From contig NZ_CP010407.1 of NCBI RefSeq assembly GCF_000830005.1, positions 2,957,001 to 3,021,000 on the forward strand: a stretch of 64,000 nt of DNA, written 5' to 3'. A program made the translations under genes and the position numbers. Within the stretch, counting starts at the first letter, position 1. The number at the start of each line of letters is the position of its first letter. The notes beneath the pieces are model-generated. The model saw only the letters and a program-made list of their open reading frames with translations, was not told the DNA's origin and ran no database searches. Of the stretch, positions 26,868 to 36,746 are shown piece by piece. Source of the DNA: Streptomyces vietnamensis (lineage in GTDB: Bacteria; Actinomycetota; Actinomycetes; Streptomycetales; Streptomycetaceae).

Positions 26868-27289
26868 GCTGCGGACGACATCCCGTCGTCGACGTACTCC
26901 TGGAGGAACTCGCGCTCCTCGGAGGTGATCCGGCGCGGCCGCTGCGCCTCCAGGTCGAAGGGCACGACGACCGTGGACGCTCGGACGTACACGACGTCGG
27001 CGTCCTTGACCTCGTACGCGATCGTCAGGGACGCCGCGCCTATCTTCGTGACCCAGGACTCGATGGTCACCGGCTCGTGCCGGTGGACCAGCGGCCGCTT
27101 GTAGTCGATCTCGTGCCGGGCCACGACGGACCCGCCGGAGAACGACGGGGAACCGTCCCCCGGCGCCAGCCGGAACATGAAGTCGATCCGCGCCTCTTCC
27201 AGGTACCGCAGGAAGACGACGTTGTTGACGTGCCCGAAGGCGTCCATGTCCGACCAGCGCAGGGGACAGCTGTAGATGTGCCGAGCCAT
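26864..27289 (-). CDS. Acyl-CoA thioesterase, 4-hydroxybenzoyl-CoA thioesterase-like hotdog fold
   Basis: 141 residues, a single hotdog domain. The active-site motif DMDAFGHVNNVVFLRYLEEA contains the catalytic Asp and the helix that caps the CoA; HEIDYKRPL and VYVRASTVVVPFD are the remaining strands. It probably hydrolyses acyl-CoA thioesters in the cytosol. It starts 7 bp after the ettA stop and runs into the next gene with a 4-nt overlap. Confidence 0.9.
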   Translation of the reverse strand: MARHIYSCPLRWSDMDAFGHVNNVVFLRYLEEARIDFMFRLAPGDGSPSFSGGSVVARHEIDYKRPLVHRHEPVTIESWVTKIGAASLTIAYEVKDADVVYVRASTVVVPFDLEAQRPRRITSEEREFLQEYVDDGMSSAA

Positions 27290-27296
27290 GAGGTGA

Positions 27297-28961
<1,665 letters not shown>

Positions 28962-29219
28962 GAGAAACCGTCCGGCAAAGAGTGAGTGGGCAGATACACC
29001 CCATCTTGCCTGACCGCCACCCCCGGGAGCGAACCAGTAGGTGGGGCACCCCCTGACCTGCGGGTTCCCGGGTCACCCTCGTAGCCAACCCGTCACTGTT
29101 GGTCGCCACCGATCGCCCCTGAGCCCCCTCGCACGGCCCACAGACGGCCCGGGACTGCCGCCCCGCCCAGGTTGGCGACCTGCCCGGATACTCCTTGGTA
29201 ACCGCACGGGCGGGAGGGT

Positions 29220-29231
29220 TAACGTCCCCCC
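29220..29231 (+). promoter_or_regulatory. Minus-10 box of a leaderless transcript
   Basis: TAACGT (29220-29225) fits the TANNNT consensus and is followed by exactly six C residues and then the ATG at 29232. A possible -35 element, TTGGTA, lies at 29195-29200. Transcription would start at or beside the start codon, so no ribosome binding site is expected. Confidence 0.5.
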
Positions 29232-29708
29232 ATGGATCGCCTACGCCGTGCAGCCATGCAGCTGGCCCTCGGAGAGCAGCCCATCGAGGACCTGCCGATG
29301 ATCGCTGCCGAGGCCCTGGCCGACGGCCTGGACAGCCCGGCCCTGGTCGAGCTGGCAGGGCTCTCTCGACGTGACCCGCCAGCCGACATCCGCGACCTCT
29401 TCGTGGAGGCCATGGCAGAGCTGGGGCTCCCTCTGCCCGGAGTCGAGGACGCCTGGCGCGAACGAATGCTCGGGGCGGCGGAAGGCATGCTCACCAGCTC
29501 CCTTACGCCCTATGAGGCCAGCAACGAGATCTATTGGTGCGCCTGCCATCTGGAACGGACGGACACTACGACCATGCTTGTGGACCTGTTCGTAGGGCTG
29601 TGGAGCAGTTGGGAAGACTGGCCGGACGAACGTGTCTCTATCGAACGGGACATGCGGCTGGCTGCTGCCGACCTTCTGCGCGGCCATGGCAAGCAGGTGC
29701 CTGAGTGA
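29232..29708 (+). CDS. Hypothetical protein, acidic and helical
   Basis: 158 residues, acidic, all-helical by appearance, Trp-rich in the C-terminal half (EIYWCACHLER, LWSSWEDWPDERV). No motif is recognised and no signal or membrane segment is present. It is the first gene of the accessory region after ettA. There is no Shine-Dalgarno near the ATG; instead a -10 box ends 6 nt before it, so the mRNA is probably leaderless. Confidence 0.7.
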   Translation: MDRLRRAAMQLALGEQPIEDLPMIAAEALADGLDSPALVELAGLSRRDPPADIRDLFVEAMAELGLPLPGVEDAWRERMLGAAEGMLTSSLTPYEASNEIYWCACHLERTDTTTMLVDLFVGLWSSWEDWPDERVSIERDMRLAAADLLRGHGKQVPE

Positions 29709-29987
29709 GCCCGACTCCCCGTGCTGTCGGACACGGAATAAGCACGACTGCCTTCTGATCCGTAGCTCTCGCGGGATCAGTCAGCGACAGCCATACCGGC
29801 CACCCTGAGGTCCCGGAGAGGCGCTATCGGGCGGGGCCGGTGCTGGGATTGCAGTACGGAAGGCGGGTCTCTTCGGCCCGCCGTGGGCGAACCGATCCGA
29901 TCTGACGCGAGTGAGTATCCGACCGACTCGGGATGGCTGACCCACGTCAGCGGAGCAATTGCCTGGCAGCGCTGCCGCGCAAGCGCC

Positions 29988-29999
29988 TAGCCTGCCCCC
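29988..29999 (+). promoter_or_regulatory. Minus-10 box of a leaderless transcript
   Basis: TAGCCT at 29988-29993, then six bases (gccccc), then ATG at 30000: the same TANNNT-N6-ATG layout as at 29220. The preceding 29709-29987 has no gene that I can support. Confidence 0.5.
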
Positions 30000-30326
30000 A
30001 TGAGCCACGGCAAGACCTCCTACGTGTGCCTGCCGTGTCGGGCCTCGTACAAGCAATTCCACGGCCCCGATCGCGAGCGGCGCTGTCCGCGCTGTGCGCG
30101 CGTGATGATCCACGCCGGTTCGGCGTTCGCGCCGCCCCGGCGTCGCGACAAGGATGCCTGGCGAGTGCTGTCGGTTCTTCTCCACGCGGGGATCGGCTTC
30201 CACAAGAGCTGCTGCGGAGGCCCCGGCTGGCGGCCCACCACCCTGCGCGAGGTCAAGGCCCGCACCGCGTACGCGCGCCGCACCGGCGAACCCGTCGCGC
30301 GAGCCCTGCAGCGCTACGTCGTCTAG
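30000..30326 (+). CDS. Small zinc-ribbon hypothetical protein
   Basis: 108 residues. CxxC pairs YVCLPCRAS and RCPRCARVM suggest a zinc ribbon; a basic, helical C-terminus follows (KARTAYARRTGEPVARALQR). Similar small proteins are widespread in actinobacteria and often carry unreliable names. It starts without a ribosome binding site directly behind a -10 box. Its TAG shares CTAG (30323-30326) with the stop of the convergent gene. Confidence 0.75.
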   Translation: MSHGKTSYVCLPCRASYKQFHGPDRERRCPRCARVMIHAGSAFAPPRRRDKDAWRVLSVLLHAGIGFHKSCCGGPGWRPTTLREVKARTAYARRTGEPVARALQRYVV

Positions 30327-30901
30327 CTGTCGAACCAGACGACGAGCCGGACATGCTCATCGCCGTGGACGTCGGCCAGGGCACGCATCGTGGCCCACAC
30401 CGGAGCCCATTCGCCGCCCTCAGGCACAGCATCCCGCCGGCTCATGCGCACGCGCCGAAAAAGTCGGCCGCCCTGGATCCACTCGTCACCCTCCGGCCTG
30501 TCGGCGCGATCCCAGAACCCCTTCCCGGTCAGCACCCAGTCCCCGGAGGGATCGCGCGTGAACCTGTGGACGCGATCGTCCACTCGCTCCGCCCGCTCGC
30601 CCCAGTCCACCCGGGACAGCTCTTCCCACCCGATCCACGTCACGTTGTGCGCGTCCCGCCCCCAGTCCTCGTACTCCCGCCGGGCCTCGTCCGAGACATC
30701 CCCAGGCAGCCCCCGCTCCGCGGCGAGGGGGCGGAAGCCCGCGTAGTTCCGTACGCCGAACAGGCAACCGAAGGCGTCGTAGTCACACCCGCCGTACAGC
30801 AGGTCCAGATCGATGGCGCCGTGCCAGCCACTGACGTCCTCGACCTCAAGCGTGCGGTACGTGGCACGACACTCCACGAAGCCATGTATGTCGGTTCCCA
30901 T
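30323..30901 (-). CDS. Hypothetical protein (MGTDIHG-type)
   Basis: 192 residues beginning MGTDIHGFVE, with LDLLYGGCDYDAFGCLFGVRN and a C-terminal HVRLVVWFDS. Proteins with this start occur in actinobacteria and their phages; the function is unknown to me. ATG 30901 is chosen because the conserved-looking MGTDIHG start is there; the frame extends upstream but with low-complexity composition. Convergent with the zinc-ribbon gene, with shared CTAG stop bases. Confidence 0.7.
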   Translation of the reverse strand: MGTDIHGFVECRATYRTLEVEDVSGWHGAIDLDLLYGGCDYDAFGCLFGVRNYAGFRPLAAERGLPGDVSDEARREYEDWGRDAHNVTWIGWEELSRVDWGERAERVDDRVHRFTRDPSGDWVLTGKGFWDRADRPEGDEWIQGGRLFRRVRMSRRDAVPEGGEWAPVWATMRALADVHGDEHVRLVVWFDS

Positions 30902-31220
30902 GCCGACGGATTCTGCGCCCCAGCCCCGGGGAGGGCCACGCAATTTCGGAGGCTTGCTCTTCCGGATCAGGGCAGGGCAGCGAACACACTTGCCCGACGC
31001 CGCTCGCCCCCCCGTGAGTGTCAGTGGAACAGGTTGGGGAAGGGGCAGCGCTCCAAGGGTTCGTCCTGGCGGTCGGCCCAGTGCCACCAGAGGACTCGCT
31101 CCGGGCAACGCCAAAGGGAGCGGCAGACTCGCTCTCGTCCTCCTCGCACAGGCAGAGGGCGTACCCCTTCCAATCCATGGGGCGGTCGCACTCGGGGCAG
31201 CGGAGGGGCCAGTCAGCCAT
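30846..31220 (-). CDS. Possible small zinc-ribbon protein
   Basis: A possible 124-residue gene starting MADWPLRCPECDRPMDWKGY, with a CPEC and LCLCEE pair near the N-terminus that looks like a zinc ribbon. The last third has poor composition and overlaps the next gene by 56 bp in another frame, so the true protein may be shorter or the 3' end may be frameshifted. It is kept because the N-terminal 35 residues look genuine. Confidence 0.4.
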   Translation of the reverse strand: MADWPLRCPECDRPMDWKGYALCLCEEDESESAAPFGVARSESSGGTGPTARTNPWSAAPSPTCSTDTHGGASGVGQVCSLPCPDPEEQASEIAWPSPGLGRRIRRHGNRHTWLRGVSCHVPHA

Positions 31221-31399
31221 GGCGTGCAACCTGTCTCGGGGCGTTGTCAGTGGTCGGCTATAGCGTCGTGGGCAAGGTTGAGCCGGTTCGATGTTCCTTC
31301 GGGGAACACGGCGGCCAAGGGGAGTAGCACAGTAGGGGTCCCCTGAGCTTTCACGCCTCGGGACCCTCAGCTCGGACCCCACCCCCCCTCACACCTTCC

Positions 31400-31804
31400 T
31401 CAGTTGATGGGGACCTCATAGACGATCTCGGACAGCGCCGCCGGCACGACGATGTCCGCCGTCTCGACGGGCTGCCCCTGAGCGCTGTAGTACGTCCGCC
31501 GAATGTGCGTGACGAGAGCCCCCTTCTGGACGCCCAGGAGCGACGCCTCCTCGGCAGACGCCTGCCGGGGCTCCGGCTGCTCTACGGCACGGCTGACCGT
31601 GATGCCGATCTCCGCCATGCGACGCACGACGCCCATCCCCGCGTACGGCCCGCCCTCAGGCAGAACCGCGAGTGTGCCGGACGTGATGCTGTACGGCTCC
31701 CAACTCGTCGAAACGAGCACAGGCTTGCCGTCGGCCAAGTACTCGTACGACGTACGCACGCAGTAGTCCGCCTCAGGAATGCCGAGACGCGCTGCGATGT
31801 CCAC
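31400..31804 (-). pseudogene. GntR-family regulator remnant: UTRA ligand-binding domain only
   Basis: 134 residues matching the effector-binding UTRA domain of GntR/HutC regulators: DIAARLGIPEADYCVRTSYE, VLVSTSWEPYSI, and LVTHIRRTYYSAQGQPVETA are the recognisable parts. An in-frame TGA at 31847-31849 closes the frame, and the N-terminal winged-helix DNA-binding domain (about 70 residues expected) is missing. The DNA upstream (31773-32039) reads in another frame as an 88-residue peptide with PEDRRREAWALVVAASCGI, apparently a different gene end. The regulator gene is therefore truncated, probably by deletion. Confidence 0.65.
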
Positions 31805-31945
31805 CAGGGCCTTGCGGGCCGCCCTCCGCGTAGCCGAAAGCCGCGGTCACCGCCTGCGGACACCGAATGCCACAGCTCGCGGCGACAACGAGGGCCCACG
31901 CCTCCCGGCGGCGGTCTTCGGGTGACAGCCCCTCATCCTCAACGA

Positions 31946-31975
31946 CGAAGCCCCAGGCCAAATCCTGGGGCTTCG
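31946..31975. terminator. Perfect 12-bp stem hairpin
   Basis: CGAAGCCCCAGG (31946-31957) pairs perfectly with 31964-31975 across a 6-nt loop. It lies just downstream of the minus-strand gene ending at 32020 and before the truncated GntR remnant, so it probably terminates the former. Confidence 0.6.
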
Positions 31976-32019
31976 CTACTTGGCTGTGAGCCCGACCAAG
32001 GTCCGATGCCTGGGACCGC

Positions 32020-32370
32020 TCAGAACTGTACTCTTCCAACCTTATAGGTGAGCCTATATTGAGACCCAGGCGCCACTATGTCCGCCGTGCGGAGCCCGCT
32101 TCCGGCTTCGCTTTCATGAATTACGGCAGTTCCGAGGTCATCGTCGGCGCCAATGGCATCCTGATCGAATAGCGCCATGGCGACCTCGGTTGAGTTTCCG
32201 AATAGAATGTCACGCCCAATGGCAACCTCGACCCCATTGGACATTCCCACTCCTTCGTCGCCGTCTGGCCAAATCTGAAGGCCATCTCGTCGCAGAACGA
32301 CCTCGTCGGATCCCTCCTCCGACTGCACGACGCAGAGAATCTTTTCGATTCGCACAACGCCATCGCCCAT
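32020..32370 (-). CDS. Small C2-like beta-sandwich protein A
   Basis: 116 residues with no signal peptide. The pattern KILCVVQSEEGSDEVVL, then DGLQIWPDGDEG, then VAMALFDQDAIGADDDLGTA resembles a C2-type beta-sandwich in which the paired acidic loops (DQD, ADDDLG) bind Ca. Similar GSDE...IWP...DDxLG domains occur as accessory modules in bacterial exported and toxin-associated proteins. ATG 32370 follows a GGAGG ribosome binding site by 7 nt. The base composition is clearly less GC-rich than the flanking genes, indicating transfer. A related protein is encoded 260 bp upstream. Confidence 0.65.
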   Translation of the reverse strand: MGDGVVRIEKILCVVQSEEGSDEVVLRRDGLQIWPDGDEGVGMSNGVEVAIGRDILFGNSTEVAMALFDQDAIGADDDLGTAVIHESEAGSGLRTADIVAPGSQYRLTYKVGRVQF

Positions 32371-32630
32371 TCGCTGCCTCCGACTGGTTCAATCGCGAAG
32401 AACGCGTAGACATATGCAAAGCATGGCGGGGCCGGTCTGGTTCTGGCTCGTCCGCGAAGACCCGCTCGCGCGTCCCGCTACCCCAGCTCGTTACTGCCGG
32501 TCGCTTGTCGACGTTGTCGCACACGCGAGAACTCGCCCCTGTGAGACTCACTGTCGCGGGGGTGCCAGCGACCGGCACCGTCTTCATTGGCGCGGCCTGC
32601 GAAATGTGTCACCGACTGGCACCCTGCCGG

Positions 32631-33071
32631 CTAGCCCGTCTCCAACACCCTCAGCGACATCTTCACATTGACTCGCTGATTACTCTCATTGAATTGCGGG
32701 ATCTGCACCAGACCGTCATGGATATCGCCGAGGTTGAAGTTTCTCTCGAAGCTGCCAAGGACATCGTTCGGGCCGAAATCATCCTGCTCGCTCACGTGCC
32801 CGACGATCTGCAGGAATTCCCCGTCGAAAAAGTCTATGTCGGCGGAAGACTCGATGATGAATGCCGTTCCCTCTACCACGCTCTGAGCGTCGTCGCCCGT
32901 CCTGTCCCATAGGTTATGGTGCTCCAGGCTAACGACCTCGGCGATGTCGGGGTCGAACTTGAGGCGGTTGGCGTCCCAGCGCCCGAAAATCTCCAGCTCG
33001 TTCCCCGGGTCGTCTCCCGTATTGTCATTGAAGATACTGTGTAGCGTCACGCGGACTTTCTTGAAAGCCAT
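32631..33071 (-). CDS. Small C2-like beta-sandwich protein B
   Basis: 146 residues starting MAFKKVRVTLHSIFNDNTGD. It has the same layout as the neighbouring protein: an N-terminal strand with an acidic loop, GNELEIFGRW, then FLQIVGHVSEQDDFGPNDVLG where the Asp-rich loops correspond to C2 Ca sites. No catalytic residues are recognised. Lower GC than the chromosome backbone and use of AT-ending codons suggest transfer. The gene has two copies of its ribosome binding site region in tandem directly upstream. 32371-32630, between it and protein A, shows nothing else supportable. Confidence 0.65.
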   Translation of the reverse strand: MAFKKVRVTLHSIFNDNTGDDPGNELEIFGRWDANRLKFDPDIAEVVSLEHHNLWDRTGDDAQSVVEGTAFIIESSADIDFFDGEFLQIVGHVSEQDDFGPNDVLGSFERNFNLGDIHDGLVQIPQFNESNQRVNVKMSLRVLETG

Positions 33072-33112
33072 CGTTTACACCTCTCCGATACTCGCCGTTT
33101 ACACCTCTCCGA
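33072..33112 (-). repeat. Tandem duplication of the ribosome-binding-site region
   Basis: The 17-base segment 33072-33088 (minus strand TCGGAGAGGTGTAAACG, ending directly at the ATG) is repeated exactly at 33096-33112, a 24-bp period. The start codon thus has two identical Shine-Dalgarno sequences, GGAGAGG, at normal and +24 distance. The rest of the gap, 33113-33473, holds no gene I can support; it is AT-richer than average and presumably carries the promoter. Confidence 0.7.
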
Positions 33113-33473
33113 CCACTCTTCCCTACCTCTAAGGAATCGTACTGATGGAAAACATAATGACGACTCATACGCCCGAGTGGATGCCGCAAAGCGGCTGGGG
33201 CCTGAGCGGTTCCGGCGTCGAGGCTCGTTGGGGAATGCACTCCCACACCCTGGTCCGAGGCCGTCAGCCATTGACCGAAGTTGGCGTGTGTGCGGAGAGT
33301 AGCTCATCAATATGATCCCCTGTGCGGGCTTGGGGATGACTACCCACAACCAGCTAACCTCGGTAGCTCAAATTTGGCAACTCCAGGACTCTCGCGTGAA
33401 GTTGAACCTCCTACAATTTCCGTCGTCAAATTCGCGTGAAAGCCATGGAGCCAATAGTGAGCTTTTTCCGCAT

Positions 33474-34593
33474 GGCCACTGATCGGGTGGGTGACGAGCC
33501 GGAGCGAGGAAGGGGTTCACAACGCACAGGGCTCCCGTGCCGCTGAGGGAGGTGTTCGAAGTCTCACCCCATCGACGCAGGAGCCCTGTTGGTTCCGCAT
33601 CCTGCCGCACTCGACCTCCTACACGCCCTGGTCGAGTGGGTCGCGATACTCATCCTCACCCGTGGGGTGACCGGCGATGCAAACTGGCGCCGCACCGGCG
33701 TGCGCTCGTGGCTCTCGTGCACCTACGCCGCCACGACTCTCTCCCCCGCATCGCGGCCGGCTTCGGGATATCCGTCGGCACCGCCCACGCCTACGTCATC
33801 GCCGTCACCGGACTGCTCGCCGATCGCGCACCGGGCCTTCTCAAAACGCTGCGCGAGCACGATCCGGACTTCGTCCTGCTGGACGGGATGCTCGTCGAGT
33901 GCGACCGCGTCGACGACAGCCGCGCCAACTACTCCGCCAAGCACCGCTGGCACGGCGTAAACGTCCAGGTCATCACGACACCGCTGGCGAAGTGCTGTGG
34001 ATCTCAGCCGCCCTGCCGGGCCGCACCCACGATCTAACCGCCGCCCGCACCCCAAGATCGTCCGGATCTGCGAGCGACAAGGTGTCCCGATCCTCACCGA
34101 TCGCGCCTACACGGGCGCCCGCCCCTGGGTCACCACCAGCCTCAAACGACCACCCGGCGGGGAGCTCACTCCCCACTCAGCGCACCGCCAACCGGGGCCT
34201 GGCAGCGGCGAGGGCACCGGTCGAACGCGGCATAACACGGCTGAAGACATGGCAGATCTTCCGCAGATCCCGCATAAGCCCCAACCGTATGACCGTCATC
34301 GCCAAAACCGACAGAGACACCTTCATCTGGGAGTCGGAAGACTTCCCTCGGCATCCGGCGAACACCTCGCCTGGACCGGCCTGACGCTTGAGGAAAGCCA
34401 GGAAGCAAAGCTCGTCCTGCGCGAGACACGCAAGCCGGGCTGCACTGTCGACTTCAGCGCCCGCCGCAGGGTAGGGAATCAGTGAGAGTCCTGTGCCGGT
34501 GGGTTGAGACTTCGAGCACCTCCCCCAACGGCACAGGGGCTTTGTCCGTTGTGGCCCTCACCTCGACCTCACCGGCATCACCGATCAGTGGCC
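33474..34593 (+). mobile_element. Degenerate IS5-like insertion sequence
   Basis: About 1.12 kb bounded by inverted repeats. The outer 13 bases GGCCACTGATCGG at 33474 are exactly inverted at 34581-34593, and an imperfect inverted repeat continues inward for roughly 105 bp (for example GGGAGGTGTTCGAAGTCTCA near 33547 against its mirror near 34530). The transposase inside is frameshifted. No clear target duplication is seen: the flanking triplets differ (cat, cga). Confidence 0.75.
33589..34384 (+). pseudogene. IS5-family (DDE_Tnp_4-like) transposase, frameshifted
   Basis: Pieces of one transposase lie in three frames. [17 protein letters not shown] begins at 33589; [20 protein letters not shown] to [15 protein letters not shown] follows in another frame up to about 33985; [16 protein letters not shown] continues in a third frame; PKIVRICERQGVPILTDRAY follows in the first frame to about 34180; and PVERGITRLKTWQIFRRSRI closes it. 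The DDE landmarks [15 protein letters not shown] and DRAYTGA are still visible. At least four frame changes make it inactive. The order and spacing fit IS112/IS5-type elements common in Streptomyces. Confidence 0.8.
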
Positions 34594-34927
34594 CGACTGA
34601 AAACGCTCATGGCCTCGGTACCGGTGAAGATGGCGAGCCAACCAGTCCCGTTGAAGTGTCGTCATTGGCTGCTGTCGAACGACCCCGGACGGCCCAGAGG
34701 CGGCCCGGCCTGGGCCGACTGACGCCTGTACGGCTCCTACTCATTCGGGACGGAGCGGTCGCTCCGTCAAGGTGCGCCGCGTGCCTCACCATGCCCACAC
34801 CCACATGTGTCAGCACCCACCAGGGCGGTTGAGTATCTGTGCACGTCAAAGGCTTGGTGTGCGTTGGTCTACGTGGCCACTGCGCGGCGCGATTCTCTTG
34901 ATCCACTCCCCGCTCACTCCCCGGGGC
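34594..34927. other. Intergenic region without recognised gene
   Basis: 334 bp between the insertion sequence and the TPR gene. Open frames are present on both strands but have no ribosome binding sites and have shadow-like composition. I see no RNA gene or clear repeat in it. Confidence 0.6.
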
Positions 34928-35794
34928 TCAACCCAACAGCTCCAGTCCGTTCCAGCTGCGTTCGCCGCCCGTCGCCCACGCATCCAGCAGCTGCCGGGCC
35001 TCGGTCTCAGGAGCGGCCAGCCAGACAGTCTGTGAGCCACCATGTGTCGGCACGCCGGCCTCATCCCAGTCGACCCGCCCCTCGCTGCAGCATGCGCACA
35101 GCATGTGGAAGCTGCTCGCCGGCTCGGCACCGAAGTCCTGCGCGAAGAATGAAGCCACCAGGGCATCGACGTCGGATGCATCCGCTGCGTTCACGGTCGC
35201 ATGCAGCGTCGGCAGCGAAGAGGCCTCGAAGAGCAGCAGTTCGTCGAAGACAGCAACTCTCTGGCCGTTGTACGTCCGCTCGCCGGTCGGCTCCCCATCG
35301 TGCACGACGATCTCCCCGAAGCGCCGGCCTTTCGTGGCAGGGACGTTCATCACGCGCCCTCGCGTTGGGCAGAGCCGCTGGATCCAGACCACCTCGCGCT
35401 CGCCGCCCGTGTCCAGCCGTACGCACGCCGGGCCGAAGGCGCCGTTGATCTCCCCCTCGCCCTCTGGCATCGGGATCCCGAAGCCCTCCCAAGCGTCACG
35501 GGCGGTCGACCAGTCACGCTGGATCGTGGCAGCGACCCCAAGGTTCCAGAACGCCGGGTCCTGCTCGCCGCGCGGCGAGCGGGCAGCAGCCTCACGTCCG
35601 AGTTCGTAGGCCTTTGCCCAGTTACGCAGAAACTTGTACGCCAGTGCTGCGTCGTACCACCACACCGCGCTGGGGCCCTCGTCCGGATAGTGAGCAAGGA
35701 CCTGCTCGTACAGCTCGGCGGAACGCAGCCACTCCTCCGCATCCCACATCTCGCGAGCCCGTTCCAGCAACTGCTTCGCCTCGGACTTCTCCAC
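34928..35794 (-). CDS. Tetratricopeptide-repeat protein, unknown function
   Basis: 288 residues. The N-terminal 110 residues contain two or three TPR-like helical pairs (AREMWDAEEWLRSAELYEQV, DAALAYKFLRNWAKAYELGR, FWNLGVAATIQRDWSTARDA); the C-terminal part is beta-rich with VVWIQRLCPTRGRVMNVP and AVFDELLLFEASSLPTLHAT. Proteins of this layout are frequent, uncharacterised accessory genes in Streptomyces. GTG 35794 follows GGGAGGGGCAGGGGC. It lies between the insertion sequence and the relict attachment site. Confidence 0.72.
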   Translation of the reverse strand: MEKSEAKQLLERAREMWDAEEWLRSAELYEQVLAHYPDEGPSAVWWYDAALAYKFLRNWAKAYELGREAAARSPRGEQDPAFWNLGVAATIQRDWSTARDAWEGFGIPMPEGEGEINGAFGPACVRLDTGGEREVVWIQRLCPTRGRVMNVPATKGRRFGEIVVHDGEPTGERTYNGQRVAVFDELLLFEASSLPTLHATVNAADASDVDALVASFFAQDFGAEPASSFHMLCACCSEGRVDWDEAGVPTHGGSQTVWLAAPETEARQLLDAWATGGERSWNGLELLG

Positions 35795-35921
35795 GCCCCT
35801 GCCCCTCCCTCTGACCAGGGAGGGAGTTTCGCACGAGGGCTGAAGGGGTGCTGGAAAGGGGTGTCGAAACGGTTGTGTCCAGGGGAGTGGTGTATGGGTT
35901 CGACCTGATCCGGGGCCAGCG

Positions 35922-35963
35922 AGGTCGGAGGCCGGTAGCAAATTTGCTACCGGCCTCCGACCT
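35922..35963. terminator. 42-bp perfect palindrome, probable bidirectional terminator
   Basis: Bases 35922-35942 are exactly mirrored by 35943-35963, with no spacer: AGGTCGGAGGCCGGTAGCAA... and its complement. As RNA it would form a very stable hairpin. It lies just downstream (minus strand) of the tRNA-Pro fragment, the position of a tRNA terminator. Confidence 0.65.
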
Positions 35964-35975
35964 TGTACTTCAGCG

Positions 35976-36017
<42 letters not shown>

Positions 36018-36206
36018 GCAACTCGGGTGGGGCGGTCCCTTGGGCTGCTGGGCCTCTCACCTGCGCTGCGGGTCCGCAGGCGTCCGCATTCGTCCGCCGG
36101 TGTTTCGTCGGCGTTGTCACGCAATTAGACACTCACCCAGGGTGCGCCCCGGGTGCTGAAAGGCTGGGCTGATCAGGGCTGCATGGCACGCGAGGGGCTG
36201 CCCTGA

Positions 36207-36677
36207 TCAGCTCCGAGACACCATCTCGATCGTCACTGGTGCCGCTGATTCAAGGTCGATCGTGTCTCCGTCGTCCTCGGAAAGAGCCTCGTCCGGGTAG
36301 TCGGCAGGCACGACGACCAGCATCGTGTGAGGGCGGGGAAGCCAGCCGACATCCTGCGGAGGGTCGTAGCGGCCGATATCGATGATCCGCACCAGCGTCT
36401 CGGGTATGCCTACAAGGCAGCTGTCACCGACGTGCAAGTTCCATGGCTCAGGATCGGTCTTGAACAGGCTCATGGTCCAGTCTGAAGAGTCGGGCGACAC
36501 CCCGAAGGCCCTCTGCCGGTTCCACTTGAACCGAGACTGCGGATCGATCTCGGCCCATGGCCACTCAACCGAGGCGTGAAAGCGGGACACCTCGACCACT
36601 CGGCCTTCCGCAGGCGGGCAGCTGACTCGCAGAACGTCGCCCACCTGGAACTCGCGATGTGGTGTGTCTGTGCCCAT
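36207..36677 (-). CDS. Hypothetical protein
   Basis: 156 residues, soluble, Trp- and Pro-rich (FHASVEWPWAEIDPQSRFKW, VGDSCLVGIPETLVRI, VGWLPRPHTMLVVVP) with an acidic C-terminus. The early FQVGDVLRVSCPP and WNLHVGDSCLV strands suggest a small beta-barrel, but no family is recognised. ATG 36677 is chosen; an in-frame GTG upstream is possible. It is isolated, between the att relict and a palindromic element. Confidence 0.6.
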   Translation of the reverse strand: MGTDTPHREFQVGDVLRVSCPPAEGRVVEVSRFHASVEWPWAEIDPQSRFKWNRQRAFGVSPDSSDWTMSLFKTDPEPWNLHVGDSCLVGIPETLVRIIDIGRYDPPQDVGWLPRPHTMLVVVPADYPDEALSEDDGDTIDLESAAPVTIEMVSRS

Positions 36678-36746
36678 GGCTGCCCCTGCCGTTGCCCGCT
36701 CCGAGAGTTGCACCGTACCGACCGCCTCAGCTGAAACCCGCCCCGG

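Noticed and set aside
31773..32039. 88-residue minus-strand frame between the GntR remnant and C2-like protein A
   Set aside because: It starts at TTG without ribosome binding site, spans a 12-bp hairpin and overlaps the neighbouring gene end. Middle part looks protein-like, so it may be a gene remnant, but it cannot be supported as a gene.
32210..32587. 125-residue minus-strand frame between the two C2-like genes
   Set aside because: It overlaps protein A in another frame, is Arg-rich and has no ribosome binding site.
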